Below, piece by piece: positions 1 to 10,435 of a stretch of DNA of 64,000 nucleotides. Position numbers and translations under genes: made by a program. Under the pieces are notes generated by a model, which was not told the DNA's origin, did not search any database, and saw only the letters and a list, made by a program, of their open reading frames with translations. This DNA comes from Theropithecus gelada (taxonomy: Eukaryota > Chordata > Mammalia > Primates > Cercopithecidae). Location of the stretch: assembly GCF_003255815.1 (NCBI RefSeq), contig NC_037668.1, positions 64,313,582 through 64,377,581 on the forward strand, written 5' to 3'. Every line of letters starts with the position of its first letter. The first letter of the stretch is position 1.

Positions 1-305
1 AAGTGCCAGTGGCCAAGACAAGTGAAGTAAGAGGAGGAAAACATGTTCAGACGGAGGGAGGAGTGAAAAATTCTAATTTGGGCACATCAAGTTTGAGATG
101 CATTCGAGACACAAGGGTGAAAATGTTTAGGAGGCAGTTGTAGACAAAAGTCTGGAATCAGAAAGGAAGGTTTAAGCTGAAGACAGGGGTTTATGTAGAG
201 TGGAAACTAGAACCGGGAGGGAAACCAGCTCTGATGAGTAGATTGGGGAAAGAGGGGTGCCTTTCTTTGCCTTAATTGCGAAGTCCACTGTTTAGGGACA
301 GTTGA
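1..305. other. Unassigned sequence
   Basis: Purine-rich, non-coding-looking sequence. I recognise no repeat family, no RNA gene and no long open frame. Confidence 0.4.
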
Positions 306-870
306 ACATGGTCATTAAGACTTGAACTCTGCTTCTGGGTATATGTCTTTTGATTTGAAAGCAGGAATTGGAGTAGATATTTTTATACCCATGTGTTCAC
401 AGTAGCATTATTTGCAACAACCAAAAGATTGAAGCAAATGTCCATCAATAGATGAATGCAAAAAACAAAATGTGGTGTAGACATGCAATAAAGTGTTATT
501 TAACTTCAAAAAGGGAGGAAATTCTGACACATGTGGCAACATAGATGAACCTTGAGGATATTACGCTGAGTGAAATAAGCCAGACACCAAAGGACAAGTA
601 TGTATGATTCCACTTCAATGAAGTGCCTAGAGTAGTCAAATTCATAGAGACAGAAAGTGGAATAGAGGTTACCAGGGGCTGGGGGGAGGGAGGAGTGGCG
701 TGCCACTGTTTAGTGAGTACATGAATACGTGTTTCACTTTGGGATGATGGGAAAGTTCTGGAGATAAATGCTGGTGACAGCTGTACAACAATGTGAATCT
801 ATTTAATGCCACTGTATTGAGCACCTAAAATGATACATTTTATATTATGTATATTTTACCACAATTGAAA
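306..870 (+). mobile_element. L1M LINE, 3' end fragment
   Basis: The end of ORF2 and the 3' UTR of an old mammalian L1 are recognisable: the segment about a drug-like short 'counts' of GAATGAATGC-type codons is degraded, but the 3' UTR phrases GGTTACCAGGGGCTGGG, CAACAATGTGAAT and TATGTATATTTTACCACAAT are clear. It ends in a short A-rich stretch. The reading frame is destroyed. Confidence 0.8.
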
Positions 871-879
871 AATAAGATT

Positions 880-1115
880 CTAGACTCTGGAGCAACCAGA
901 TTACTATATTTGAATCCCAGCTGTCTCACAAACAAGCTGTGTGATGTCGGGCAAGTTGCTGGACCTCTCTGTGATTTGGTTATCTCGTCTGTCAAATGAA
1001 TACCTTAATAATACCTATCTTAAGGGCTGCTGAGGGGATAAAATGAGTTTATATACGTGCAGTGTTAAGAATGTATCACAAGCTTTGTGAGTTGGCTGTT
1101 ATCCTTATTAGCAGC
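880..1115 (+). mobile_element. MIR SINE
   Basis: Follows the MIR core in order: GACTCTGGAGCAA, TTTGAATCCCAGCTGT, AGCTGTGTGATGTCGGGCAA, CTCTGTG, and AATGAGTTTATATACGTG. It is near full length and diverged as expected for an ancient mammalian SINE. Confidence 0.85.
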
Positions 1116-1460
1116 AGGCCAGAACCTGGGGGCCTGTGAAGCAGGGCCAGTGCTTTGGAGCCATCGGAGGGGGCCATCTGCATCCCTGGGAAAGAACGGG
1201 TCCCACTTGCCTCTGCTGCTTGTGCGTTGCCCCTGTTGCTTACAGTCACTGAACAGTGAATATTGGGAAACTGCAGGAGGACCAGGCTATGCAGGTAGAG
1301 GTTCTTGGGGCTTGTGTGGTGAAGCAGAGGGAACCTAAGAGCGAGGTTAGGAGGAGAAGGGGAACCTCATGGAAGGACTGGACAGCTTGGTCCAGCCACC
1401 CTGTGCTGCTGCCTGGAGAACCTCCTTCCAGATTAGAGTTTGGGTGAGCCTCTGTTACTG
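1116..1460. other. Unique intergenic-type sequence
   Basis: GC-moderate sequence with no repeat I recognise. Short open frames here lack domains and start/stop support. Confidence 0.4.
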
Positions 1461-1577
1461 TAGTCTGTAATCCCAGTGCTTTGGGATCGCTTGAGTCCAG
1501 GAGGTTGAGACCAGCCCGGGCAACATGACAACATTCTGTCCCTACAAAAAATTAGCTGGCTAATAATTAGCTGGCTG
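1461..1577 (+). mobile_element. AluJ fragment
   Basis: Starts inside the left arm (CTGTAATCCCAGTGCTTTGGG) and breaks off after ATTAGCTGGCT. Part of the left arm is deleted. No poly-A tail and no target-site duplication. A short local repeat of TAATTAGCTGGCT follows. Confidence 0.75.
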
Positions 1578-1611
1578 GTAATATAGTAGTCTGGTGGGCT
1601 CCAGAGTCTAG

Positions 1612-1709
1612 GATCTTATTTTTTAATTGTGGTAAAAGATACATAACATAAAATGTATCATTTTTAAGTGTTTGATAGAGTGGTATTAAATATATTCACA
1701 TTGTTGTGC
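1612..1709 (-). mobile_element. L1M 3' UTR fragment
   Basis: Reverse complement of the same old L1 3' end seen at 306-870: TTTAATTGTGGTAAAA, ACATAACATAAAATGTATCA and ATATTCACATTGTTGTGC are visible on the plus strand. Confidence 0.75.
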
Positions 1710-1739
1710 GACTCCTGACCCCTGATTCTCTCCTGGCCT

Positions 1740-1965
1740 TGACTGGGACATGCAGAAGTGTTCAGGTCTCCCTGCATCCCCCAGCTGCTTTCTGATCTAT
1801 TTCCTACAAAAAGCCACTGCGATCTCCGCAACATGAATCTGATCGTGCCACTCCCAGCTACAGGGAGAGAGAGCATGTGCTTTTCATTGCCTAAAGGCCC
1901 TGCTTGCTTCTGACCTAGCCTCTCCAGCCATATTGATCCCCAGTCCGTTCTCCGTTCCTTTTCCT
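1740..1965 (+). mobile_element. Probable L2 LINE fragment
   Basis: Contains CATGAATCTGATCGTGCCACTCCC, shortened here to CTGATCGTGCCACTCCC, then TAAAGGCCCTGC and CCTCTCCAGCC, the order found in the 3' part of L2. It is badly decayed, so other old repeats are possible. Confidence 0.5.
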
Positions 1966-2602
1966 CACATGGGCTTTAATGATGCTGGTTCTGACTTCTT
2001 AGAAGGATCCTCCATCTCTTACCCAGATCTCTTGATCCCCATCCCCCGAAATCTGCCCTCACTGTCTCTTCTCCATTGGGCCAAGCTCTGGGCTGGACAT
2101 TGAGGACATGCAGGTGGGTAAGACATGGGCCTGGATGAGGAGAAAGGATACAATGACAGCGGATTGAATAAGGTGCAGCAGAGTGGAGAACCGTCGGGAG
2201 AGAACCGTGGAGGGAGAACATGTCCTATCCCCAACATGACTTCCCCGAAAGGAGTGCTGACTCAGCTAGACAAACACACCGTGTCCTGCTTACTAGTGGG
2301 CCGGGTTCCTGTAAATGCGAGGCCAGGTGCATGGTACAGACTCTCTCTTCTGGTCCTCATGGTGGGATTAAAAGCTGACCTGAGCAGTGTCAGCATTATA
2401 GGGTGGCTTTGGGGGAACTTCAGCACCCCCATCTCCATCAGCATTTCCCCTCTGAAGTGGCATGGAATAAAATTTGAAATCAAAACAGTGTGCTTGTTAT
2501 TCAAACATGCCTTCAAAATAAGTCCTCCAGCTGCCTGTTCTGGTTGAGATATCAACCGTAACCCATGTAGAAATCCTGGAACCAAGGCTGGCGCCAGACA
2601 TC
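1966..2602. other. Unique sequence
   Basis: No repeat recognised. A 140-codon open frame at 2125-2547 (plus) and a 107-codon frame at 2262-2585 (minus) overlap and show no domain, signal peptide or codon bias that I can see. I treat both as chance. Confidence 0.45.
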
Positions 2603-2611
2603 AAGCCTCAC

Positions 2612-2905
2612 TTTTTTTTTTTTTTGAGACGGAGTCTTGCTCTGTCACCAGGCTCGAGTACAGTGGCATGAGCTCGGCTCACTGCAACCTCTGCCTCCCT
2701 GGTTCAAGTGATTCTCCTGCCTCAGCCTCCCAAGTAGCTGGGTCTACAGGCATGCACCACCACGCCCAGTTACTTTTTGTATTTTTAGTAGAGATGGGGG
2801 TTTCACCATGTTGGCCAGGATGGTCTTGATCTCTTGACCTCGTGATCCGCCTTCCTTGGCCTCCCAAAGTGCTGGGATTATGGGTGTGAGCCACCACGCC
2901 CGGCC
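2612..2905 (-). mobile_element. AluS, full length
   Basis: Antisense Alu with T-run 2612-2625 and left end at CCACGCCCGGCC. Flanked by a perfect AAGCCTCACT target-site duplication (2603-2612 and 2906-2915), so it inserted by L1-type retrotransposition. Confidence 0.95.
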
Positions 2906-2923
2906 AAGCCTCACTTTCTTTTC

Positions 2924-3229
2924 TTTTTTTTTTTTTTTTTTTTTTTTGAGACGGAGTCTCGCTCTGTCGCCCAGGCTGGAGTGCAGTGGCGCGATCTCGG
3001 CTCACTGCAAGCTCCGCCTCCCGGGCTTACGCCATTCTCCTGCCTCAGCCTCCCGAGTAGCTGGGACCACAGGCGCCCGCCACCTCGCCCGGCTAGTTTT
3101 TTGTATTTTTTAGTAGAGACGGGGTTTCACCGTGTTCACCAGGATGGTCTCGATCTCCTGACCTCGTGATCCACCCGTCTCGGCCTCCCAAAGTGCTGGG
3201 ATTACAGGCTTGAGCCACCGCGCCCGGCC
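2924..3229 (-). mobile_element. AluY, Old World monkey AluYR-like, full length
   Basis: Antisense young Alu, nearly free of mutation, with a 24-nt T-run (2924-2947). The changes GGCTAGTTTTTTGTATTTTT and CAGGCTTGAGCCACCG differ from the human AluY consensus and fit the AluYRa group as I recall it. A perfect 14-bp duplication CTCACTTTCTTTTC flanks it (2910-2923, 3230-3243). It landed in the 3' flank of the older Alu at 2612-2905. Confidence 0.9.
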
Positions 3230-3405
3230 CTCACTTTCTTTTCAAACAATTCTCCTACAGAGTCTCCATTGTTTTGGGCTTGGCCACTGTTTTCATTGTC
3301 TATTCTGCATCACAAATGACCCTAAAATTGGTGGCCTGGAAACAGTAAACTTTTTTTTTTATCTTACAGTCTTCTGGGGTTCATCAATTTGGGAATGGTT
3401 TAGCT

Positions 3406-3894
3406 CAGTGGTCCCCAACATTTTTGGCACCGGGGACTGATTTCGTGGAAGCCAATTTTTCCACAGATGGGTCAGGGAGATGGTTTTGGGATGATTCAAC
3501 TGCATTAGATTTATTGTGCACTTTATTTCTGTTATTACATTGTAATATACAATGAAATAATTCTACAACTCACCATTATGTAGAATCAGTGGGAGCCCTG
3601 AGCTTGTTTTCTTGCAACTAGATGGTCCCATCTGGGGGCGATGGGAAACAGTGACAGATCATCAGGCATTAGATTTTCGTAAGGAGTGTGCAACCCAGAT
3701 CCTTTGCAAGCTCAGTTCACAATAGGGTTTGTGCTCCTATGAGAATCTAATGCCTGACAGGAGGTGGAGCTCAGGCAGTCATGTGTATGATGGAGAGCGA
3801 CCATGAATACAGATGAGGCTTGGCTCGCTTGCCTGCCGCTGACCTCCTGCTGTGCGGCCTGGTTCCTAACAGGCCAGGGGGTTGGGAAGCCCTG
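3406..3894. mobile_element. MER1-type nonautonomous hAT (Charlie) DNA transposon
   Basis: Begins CAGTGGTCCCCAACATTTTT and ends GGGGTTGGGAAGCCCTG, so imperfect terminal inverted repeats are visible. Internal phrases GAATCAGTGGGAGCCC and CTATGAGAATCTAATGCC match MER1A as I know it. An 8-bp target duplication is present with one mismatch (GTTTAGCT 3398-3405; GCTTAGCT 3895-3902). It carries no transposase. Confidence 0.85.
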
Positions 3895-4270
3895 GCTTAG
3901 CTGGTGTGACCCCGGGCCTAGGCCTGTCATATGGTTGCAGTCAGGACATCAGCTGGGGCTGGAGGATCTGCTTCCAAGACAGCTCACTTACATGGCTGTG
4001 GGCAGGAGGCCACAGTCCTCACTGGCTATTGGGAGAAGCCCTTAGTTCCTTGTTACACAAGGCTCTTGATACTTAAATGTCCTTCTGACATGTCAGTTAA
4101 CTTCTCCCAGAGCAAGTGACCCAGAAGGAATGAGTGAGGAGGAAGCCACAGTGCCTTCTGTGACCTAGTCTCTGAAGTTGCTCACTGTCAATGCCACTTG
4201 ATGGTATTTATTAGAAGCAAGTCACTAAGTCCAGCCCACTCAAGGGGAAGGAAATCTGGCTCCATCTCTC

Positions 4271-4562
4271 TTTTTTTTTTTTTTTTTTTTTTGAGATAAG
4301 TTCTTGCTTTGTTACCTAGGCTGGAGTCAGTGGCCTGATCATGGCTGACTGCAGCCTTGACCTCTCGGGCTCAAGCGATACTCCCACCTCAGCATCCGAA
4401 GTAGCTGAGACTATAGGTGTGTGCCACCACGCCCAGGTTTTTCTGTAGAGACAGGGTATTGCCATGTTGCCCAGGATGGTGTTGAACTCCTGGGCTCAAG
4501 TGATCCACCTACCTCAGCCTTCCAACGTGCTGGGATTGCAGGTGTGAGCCACTGTGCCTGGC
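4271..4562 (-). mobile_element. AluJ, full length
   Basis: Antisense Alu with T-run 4271-4292 and J-type changes (GACTGCAGCCTTGACCTC, GGGCTCAAGCGATA). Imperfect target duplication CTGGCTCCATCTCT / TGGCTCTACCTCT. Inserted into the MaLR LTR. Confidence 0.9.
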
Positions 4563-4608
4563 TGGCTCTACCTCTTGAAGGAAGGACTAGCAAGGATTTC
4601 TTGGACTG

Positions 4609-4897
4609 TTTTTTTTTTTTTGAGATGGAGTCTCTGTCACCCAGGCTGGAGTGCAGTGGCGTGATCTCGGCTCACTGCAACCTCTGCCTGCCTGGTTCAA
4701 TTGATTCTCCTGCCTCAGCCTCCCAAGTAGCTGGGATTACAGTCGTGTGCCACCATGCCCAGCTAATTTTTGTATTTTTAGTACAGACGGAGTTTCACCA
4801 TGTTGTCCAGGATGGTCTCGATCTCCTGACCTTATGATCCGCCTGCCTCTGCCTCCCGAAGTGCTGGGATTAGAGGCGTGAGCCACTGTGCCTGGCC
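4609..4897 (-). mobile_element. AluS, full length
   Basis: Antisense Alu, T-run from 4609, S-type right arm (GATCTCCTGACCTTATGATC). It lies in the 3' remainder of the MaLR LTR, 46 bp from the AluJ. Confidence 0.9.
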
Positions 4898-4920
4898 AGA
4901 CATTTTAAAAAACCACTACA

Positions 4921-5264
4921 GCCACTAATGTGGTAAGGTTTAGATTCAGGGTTAGGACATTGGACACTGACCCAGCTAAGAATAAGGGGCCATTTTGCTG
5001 TTTTTCCTTGGGTGTGTAGTTTAAGGAGGAATAATTAACAGAAAAAATGCACGCATTCCTGGGCTCTGCAGGCCAAGGCCACCTACTAAATCAAAACTTC
5101 ATTTAGAATAGGAGTAAGAATGACTAACTCTGCCTGGTGAGGGGGAGAGAGAGGAAACCAGGGAGGGCTTTGCGTAGGAAATAACACAGTAACATTAGGT
5201 CTTGAAACAGGAATAGAAGTTCTTGAGGAAGACAATTCATGAGGCAAGTGCGGCAAAGTAGGAA
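4921..5264. other. Unassigned sequence
   Basis: No recognised repeat. Contains purine-rich stretches and no coding signal. Confidence 0.4.
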
Positions 5265-5475
5265 AATACAAGCTTTGAAGTCAAAAATGACATAGGTTCG
5301 AATTCTGGCTCAGTTACTCGCTGTGTGAGCTTTTGCAAGTCACTTCCCTTCTTTGGGGCTGTTTCCTTACCTGTAAATTAGAGATTATAGAACCACTGAT
5401 GCCGCGGGCTTATTGTAAAGACTGGTGATTGTGCACGTGAGGTGCTTGGCAGGCTGTGTGTATTCAATACACGGT
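5265..5475 (+). mobile_element. MIR SINE
   Basis: AAGCTTTGAAGTCAAA, GGTTCGAATTCTGGCTCAG, CGCTGTGTGAGCTTTTGCAA and CCTGTAAATTAGAGATTATA follow MIR order. Confidence 0.85.
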
Positions 5476-6319
5476 AAGCCAAAATCCTTGTTAGTGGGCA
5501 CCCATGTTCAGAAGTCTGGCCCTGAAAAGGTCTGATGTGTGGGGAGCATGGATGGCAATTCTGTAGGCTCAGTCATGTTCACGGAGCTCAAGTTCTTTCC
5601 TGTCTTCTGCCTCAGCCCAGCCAAATTCACTGCAGTCATTGACTCGACCAGCCAATAATGATTAACTTACACATGGAGAAACCTGGGTTCCCGCCAGGCT
5701 CAGGCTGGAGGCACGGCTGAGGGAGCAGGTGAGGAGGGGGCGGTTTTGTCTCCCTTGTCTGCTATTCCCAAGTCAGTTCTAGGGGCAACTGACGTCCGTC
5801 TGAGAGAGTCTCAGAACCGCAGAGATGAGTCTTGTCTGAGTGCCCTCCTATCAGCCTCATCGCTGCCCTGTTGGCCTGCTCCGCTGGCCTGGTGACAGCC
5901 GCATGCTGCAGGCAGGTGTTAGGGTGGGAGAGATCAGTGTATCACACATGTGGTGGGCAGGGTGGGTCATTGGAGGGCGAGTTACATGGTTGGAGGGGAA
6001 ATTGCCTGGGTTTGCTGGGCAGGTTCTGTGCTGACTCCGTATCAGTTTCCCTCCCTGGCGTATGTGCGCAATGGTGACTCCACGGCCTGGCTGCAGGCGG
6101 TGGAGAGCTGGGCTTTTCTCTGCAGTTCATCCTGGGTCTTAGAGGGACAAAGTGGGAAGAACTGGGAGCTGTGTTCCTTGGGCTTCATGCTACTCATGCC
6201 ACGTTTTTTCGGGGGTTGGGGACATATTTCATCATATACTATCTGAACCCTCCAGAGAAATTCGTCGTACGTGTAGTCTTCCTGTAAGACAGAGCAGGGA
6301 GCTCATTGGAAAGGAGAGC
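5476..6319. other. Unique sequence, possible regulatory content
   Basis: Free of recognised repeats. Contains homeodomain-type cores near 5653-5668 (CAATAATGATTAACTT) next to a GC-richer stretch (5700-5850). Open frames at 5832-6246 overlap in several frames and show no domain. Confidence 0.4.
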
Positions 6320-6475
6320 TAGAGACCCCAGTGAAGATCCCAGCTCCCCTTGGGTGACCTTAGACACATTATTTTACCTCTCTGAGCCTTAGTTTCCTCA
6401 TCAGTTGAAGGGGGATCCCAGGCTGCCAGGGCTGTGTAAGTTCAGATGAGCTAATGGCTGTGGATGAGCTTTGGC
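6320..6475 (+). mobile_element. MIR SINE fragment
   Basis: GGGTGACCTTAGACACATT, CCTCTCTGAGCCTTAGTTTC and CTCATCAGTTGAAGGGG match the MIR core; the 3' part is decayed. Confidence 0.75.
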
Positions 6476-6692
6476 TGCTGTGGGGATGGGCCACGAAGGC
6501 AAGAGTCGGGGGTCTTTATGCTCACTGGACTCCTGGAAGGGTCTGAATTCTCTTTGATGGGATGGGCCCTTTCTGTCAAGGGTAGGGTCTGCAGAGTCTT
6601 TGGTGCCAACCCCTTGTTTACACAAACCCTGTGCACACAAAACCCAGGTAAGCATGTTCTTAGAAAGAGGTTGCAATTAGAAGCCTTGAAGG
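6476..6692. other. Unique sequence
   Basis: No repeat or gene recognised. Confidence 0.4.
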
Positions 6693-6853
6693 CAGATGTT
6701 CTCAGAGAGTAGGACCTGCACCAGCAGCATCCACTGGGAGCTTTTCAGAAATGCTGATTCTCAGGCCCCATCCCAGACCTCGTGAATCAAACTCAGGCAT
6801 TGGGGCCAACCCTCCCCTCCAGGTGATACTGATGCTGAAATTTGAGAACGGCT
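6693..6853 (+). mobile_element. MER5A-type hAT DNA transposon
   Basis: CTGCACCAGCAGCATCCACT, CAGAAATGCTGATTCTCAGG, CCCATCCCAGACC and CTCCAGGTGATACTGATGC followed by AAATTTGAGAAC are the diagnostic order of MER5A. About 160 bp, near full length, nonautonomous. Confidence 0.85.
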
Positions 6854-7354
6854 ACGCCTTCCACATAGTTGCCCCTCCTCGCCAGCTGGGGGCTCCTCTG
6901 AGGGAGGGGGCTTCAAGGCCTATACTGAATCTCCCTGCTACAGAGAACCCTGGGCAGGATGGGGGCCTCTTCCCTCTGACTGACTGAAGATGTCCCCGCA
7001 CCTCACCTGTGGAGTTGATGCCAGGATATCCGCATAGCTCATTAGCTCACTCTGGGCTTCCTCTTAATTAGTTTTGCAAAAAATCTTCATTTAAAAAACC
7101 TAAACTCATCAGAGACGAAACACAGGTCCTTGCTAAGTTTGTCTTTGTGCTCGTGTGTGCACGTGTGAACACACGAGTGTGTGCTGAGGGAGGGTGTGTT
7201 GTGGGAGTGCAGGTGAATTGGAGGGGGTGTGCTTGGGCATGTGGGTTTCGGCGACTGTGAAGGTGCCTTTGTGTGAATGCTGTGTTGTGTCTGTGCTCAC
7301 ACAGCCTCTTCATCTCCAGGGGTCCCCACGAGGCCGGTCACTCCTCCCTTTCTC
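6854..7354. other. Unique sequence with GT-rich stretch
   Basis: No transposon recognised. 7146-7290 is GT-rich and includes an 8-bp perfect inverted repeat CTCGTGTG / CACACGAG (7150-7157, 7170-7177). Confidence 0.45.
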
Positions 7355-7367
7355 ACAAGTCACTATT

Positions 7368-7370
<3 letters not shown>

Positions 7371-7418
<48 letters not shown>

Positions 7419-7573
7419 AGACGGAGTCTGGCTCTGTCGCCCGGGCTGGAGTGCAGTGGCCGGATCTCAGCTCACTGCAAGCTCCGCCCCCCGGGTTTAC
7501 GCCATTCTCCTGCCTCAGCCTCCCGAGTAGCTGGGACTACAGGCGCCCGCCGCCTCGCCCGGCTAGTTTTTTG
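7371..7573 (-). mobile_element. Young 5'-truncated AluY, Old World monkey type
   Basis: Antisense Alu with an uninterrupted 47-nt T-run (7371-7417). It carries GGCCGGATCTCAGCTCACTG and ends at GGCTAGTTTTTTG, so the first roughly 120 nt of the Alu are missing. A perfect 16-bp duplication ACAAGTCACTATTTCT flanks it (7355-7370, 7574-7589). Long pure tail, perfect duplication and low divergence point to a very recent insertion. Confidence 0.93.
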
Positions 7574-7589
7574 ACAAGTCACTATTTCT

Positions 7590-8987
7590 AATGGAGCCAA
7601 ATTGCAGGGAAACATCAGGCTTTCAACCTTCCTCTGCCCTGGTGTTTTGCTTGTCTGGTGCCCATTGCTCAGCACCAGCTTGCCTAGTGCCTCCAGCTCT
7701 GGGTCTTGTGGCAAGGACAATGCCCTGGCCAGCCGAGCAGCCAGGGGATAGCATTGCCTCCATTACTGGGCCATCCTTTGGGTCCAGTCTGAGGATATGA
7801 AGAGCCTGTCAGGTGTTGCCTTACCTGTGTGCCATCACCTAATGCCTGGAGCCTCCAACCCTCCTTGTTCCACCTGGGGCCCCTCTGCTCCTCCGATTGG
7901 ACTGCAGATCCTCAGGCTGCCACCTCTACCCTCATCCTTACCCCTACCCCCACCCTTCGGAGAATCAGCCAGCAACAAGGCTGCCTATGGGATTGAGGAG
8001 AAGTACAGTTTTGTGGTGAAAGGGTTGGGGGTGTCTAAAGATGCTTAGGCATAGAGTCTGGGGGGACTCCCCTATCACCCCGTCCCCAGTCCCCTACTGC
8101 AGTCTCTGCTGGGAACAACCCTATTTGGAGCCCAGTAAATTTATGGCATAATCCTGCATGGAAATGCATGGAAATGCTGCCAATTACCATCAAGCCAAGA
8201 GAGGAGGCTGCATCCCCTGGCATGCCCTCCCCAGTCGGCTGTCTGCAGGCTCTCAGTCTTCCAGAAACCACAGGGACTAAGGAGCTAGCTGGGACAGCCT
8301 AGATTGGTGGAGCGGGACAATTTGTATAAAACTCTTTATTCATCTCACCTGGCCTTGAAGGTTTGCAGCAGGAACGGCGCCTTTGCATTAAACCTGAGCA
8401 AACCAGGGAAACGTCATTCCCTGAGTCTCAGCAAAGCCGACAGCTGATGCGATTTATCTAGCTGAGATCAGTTCATCAAATTTGGGAAGAGCTGAGCCAC
8501 TGGAAAGACGGGGGAAATCAGATACAACTGCGTCTGCTTAAAATGCAAAGGCTTGTGGAGATTTTGGAACACTGTAAGGAAAGTCTCAGTGAAGCCAGGA
8601 GGAACGTTTAGTAGGCACCGAGATGGAGGTGGGGGGAGTGCTGAGGGAGGGGGGAAGTTCCTGCTCTGTTGGGGAGGACGGAGGCTAGGCGGAGGGCTTG
8701 TGCACCTGCACTCTCTGCCCTGTGCTAACCCCTGCTGGCCTAGGGTAGATCCACTCCAACAAAGAAGGAATGACACCTATGATGTGAAGATTCAAACTGG
8801 CCTCTGGGGCTTTTGGGTGTGGGTGATGTGAAACATGGCCCCATCCTTGAAAAACTCACAGTCTAATGGGGGAGGCAGAGACATGACAACTTGTACACAT
8901 AATGAAGTCTATGTCCGGGGTCCAGGGTTTATAACAGAGGCTAAATGTGCTGATAAGAGACCAAGGGCAGGAGAAGGTCATGGTGAT
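7590..8987. other. Mostly unique sequence
   Basis: 7590-8280 and 8560-8830 show no recognised repeat or credible gene. 8285-8560 is listed separately as a candidate regulatory element. 8835-8985 (GAAAAACTCACAGTCTAATG, GGGGGAGGCAGAGAC) weakly resembles antisense L2 3' sequence. Confidence 0.4.
8285..8560. promoter_or_regulatory. Candidate noncoding regulatory element (unproven)
   Basis: Repeat-free stretch with closely spaced motif-like words: CACCTG and CAGCTG E-boxes, CTTTGCATTA (octamer-like), AACGTCAT (CRE-like), CTGAGTC (AP-1-like) and TTTATCT (GATA-like). Such short words occur often by chance, so the call depends on conservation that I cannot test. Confidence 0.25.
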
Positions 8988-9215
8988 GCACTCAGATAAG
9001 CCTGGCTCAAAGCCTGGTCTTTCCACCTATGTACCAGCTGTGTGTCCTTGCGTGAGTCACTTAACCTCTCTGAGCTTCACTTTCTCATCTGTGGAATGAG
9101 TGTAACAATTCCTGCTTCTTAGGGAACTGGGAGGGTTGATGAGATATTGTTATATAAAATGGTTAGCATCAGGCCTGGCGCACAGCAAGTGCTCAGTAGT
9201 GGAGCTAGCATCCTG
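8988..9215 (+). mobile_element. MIR SINE
   Basis: CAGCTGTGTGTCCTTGCGTG, AGTCACTTAACCTCTCTGAG, TCATCTGTGGAATGAGTG and GCGCACAGCAAGTGCTCAGT follow the MIR consensus through its tRNA-unrelated 3' half. Confidence 0.85.
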
Positions 9216-10291
9216 CTGGAGGATGCAGGAAGGGCTCTGGGAGGAGGTGGGGATGCCAGCTAGGCCATGAAGGATGCAAAGGACTTTAGTGCATGGAGAG
9301 GGTAAGGGAACACCCATAATTATGAAGAGAGGCATACGAGCTGGCTGGCTGCTTGTCACTGTCCCCACCACAGTCCTGGTAGAGGAAGAGGGGGAGGCTC
9401 TGAGGACTGGGGTGATGGGGGTGCCTGTCTTCGTGGAGCAGGGCCTCTCCCCTCCCCATAAGTCCCTGACCCCGGGAAGAGGGTGTTGTGCCCCTCCCCC
9501 CGTTAAGCCCTCCCCTTGCTCCATCTTGCTTCCCTCCCTGCATCTTGCTCCCCTCTCCATGAGGATTTATCAATCCTCCTGCGATAGGCTTAGCGGGGAC
9601 CAATTTCCTGCTATCAGTCAGAAGGGGTGGCATTTGTAGGGCAGCACCCAGGCCTGGGAGGGGAAGGAGGGACCCACCGTGCCTTTCCTCCGTGGCTGCT
9701 TATTCTGGGCTGCCCTCTGTCCTTCAAGTCTGTCTGCTTTTCCCTCTGGCCAGGGCTCTGCAGCCAGGAGGATGAGGAGCGATGAGGGGATGAGGCGAGG
9801 GGGGGCTGGGCTAAATGGAGGGGTAAAGCTGGGAGAAGGGGTGGCAGGGCAGTAGAGGCCATCGTTCAAAAGGACACTGAGTTTTGTACGAAAAGGTGCT
9901 CCTGAAACAGGTCCTTAATATTCTGGATTCCTTCAACTCTGTGGCTCTGTGTCATTCAGAGCAGGAACATGGGGGCTAGTGACAGACTCCAGGCCCAATG
10001 GGAAACTGAGGCAGCAGCTCAGGTCTAGGAGCAGGTAAGCAGAGGCTGTGACTCAGGTCTCCTGGGCTCATGGATCTCAGGGGTCCAGGCTGTGGCAGTC
10101 CTCTCTGCCTTCACAAGAACATTATTAATTTAGAGTTCTGGGTTGGCCTCAGGACTGCAGCTGGCCATTGCCAACAGCCTCCTCCAGGAAGCTTGCCTGG
10201 ATGCAACCAGGGCACCGAGGCCTCCCTTTGGGCTAGGAGTGATACCTGGGTCTGCAGGGCCTCCGCAAGTCCCTCTCTTCTTAACTAGACA
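9216..10291. other. Unique sequence
   Basis: Purine- and G-rich DNA with no recognised repeat. A 136-codon minus frame (9150-9560) partly reads through MIR sequence and is overlapped by frames on the other strand. No domain is seen. Confidence 0.45.
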
Positions 10292-10435
10292 CAGAGCTAC
10301 AATCTATTGAGCACTTATTACATGTCAGGCCCTGGGCCAGCACTGGATAAATATTAACTCATTGAATTCTTTATCGACCTGGAAAGACAGACATGATTAA
10401 AATTATCCCAACTTTTAGGGTAGGTAGATAACCGC
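10292..10435 (-). mobile_element. MIR SINE
   Basis: Plus strand shows ATTGAGCACTTATTACATGT, CAGGCCCTGGGCCAG and AATATTAACTCATTGAAT, the reverse complement of the MIR 3' half. Confidence 0.75.

Larger units (their letters stand above)
3295..4920 (-). mobile_element. MaLR LTR (old MLT1-like), broken by three insertions
   Basis: Antisense LTR of the non-autonomous ERVL-MaLR group, present as pieces 3295-3397, 3895-4270, 4563-4608 and 4898-4920. Visible landmarks on the plus strand are GGTGGCCTGGAAACA, TATCTTACAGTCTTCTGGGG, GGCTGGAGGATCTGCTTCCA, and AGTCACTAAGTCCAGCCCA. A MER1-type hAT, an AluJ and an AluS sit inside it. The exact subfamily is uncertain. Confidence 0.65.

Noticed and set aside
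2856..3169. Open frames rich in the residues LPGLRHSPASAS and similar
   Set aside because: These are the usual translation of antisense Alu sequence and recur at each Alu (4421-4837, 7194-7591, 10734-11142, 35235-35450, 39628-39897).
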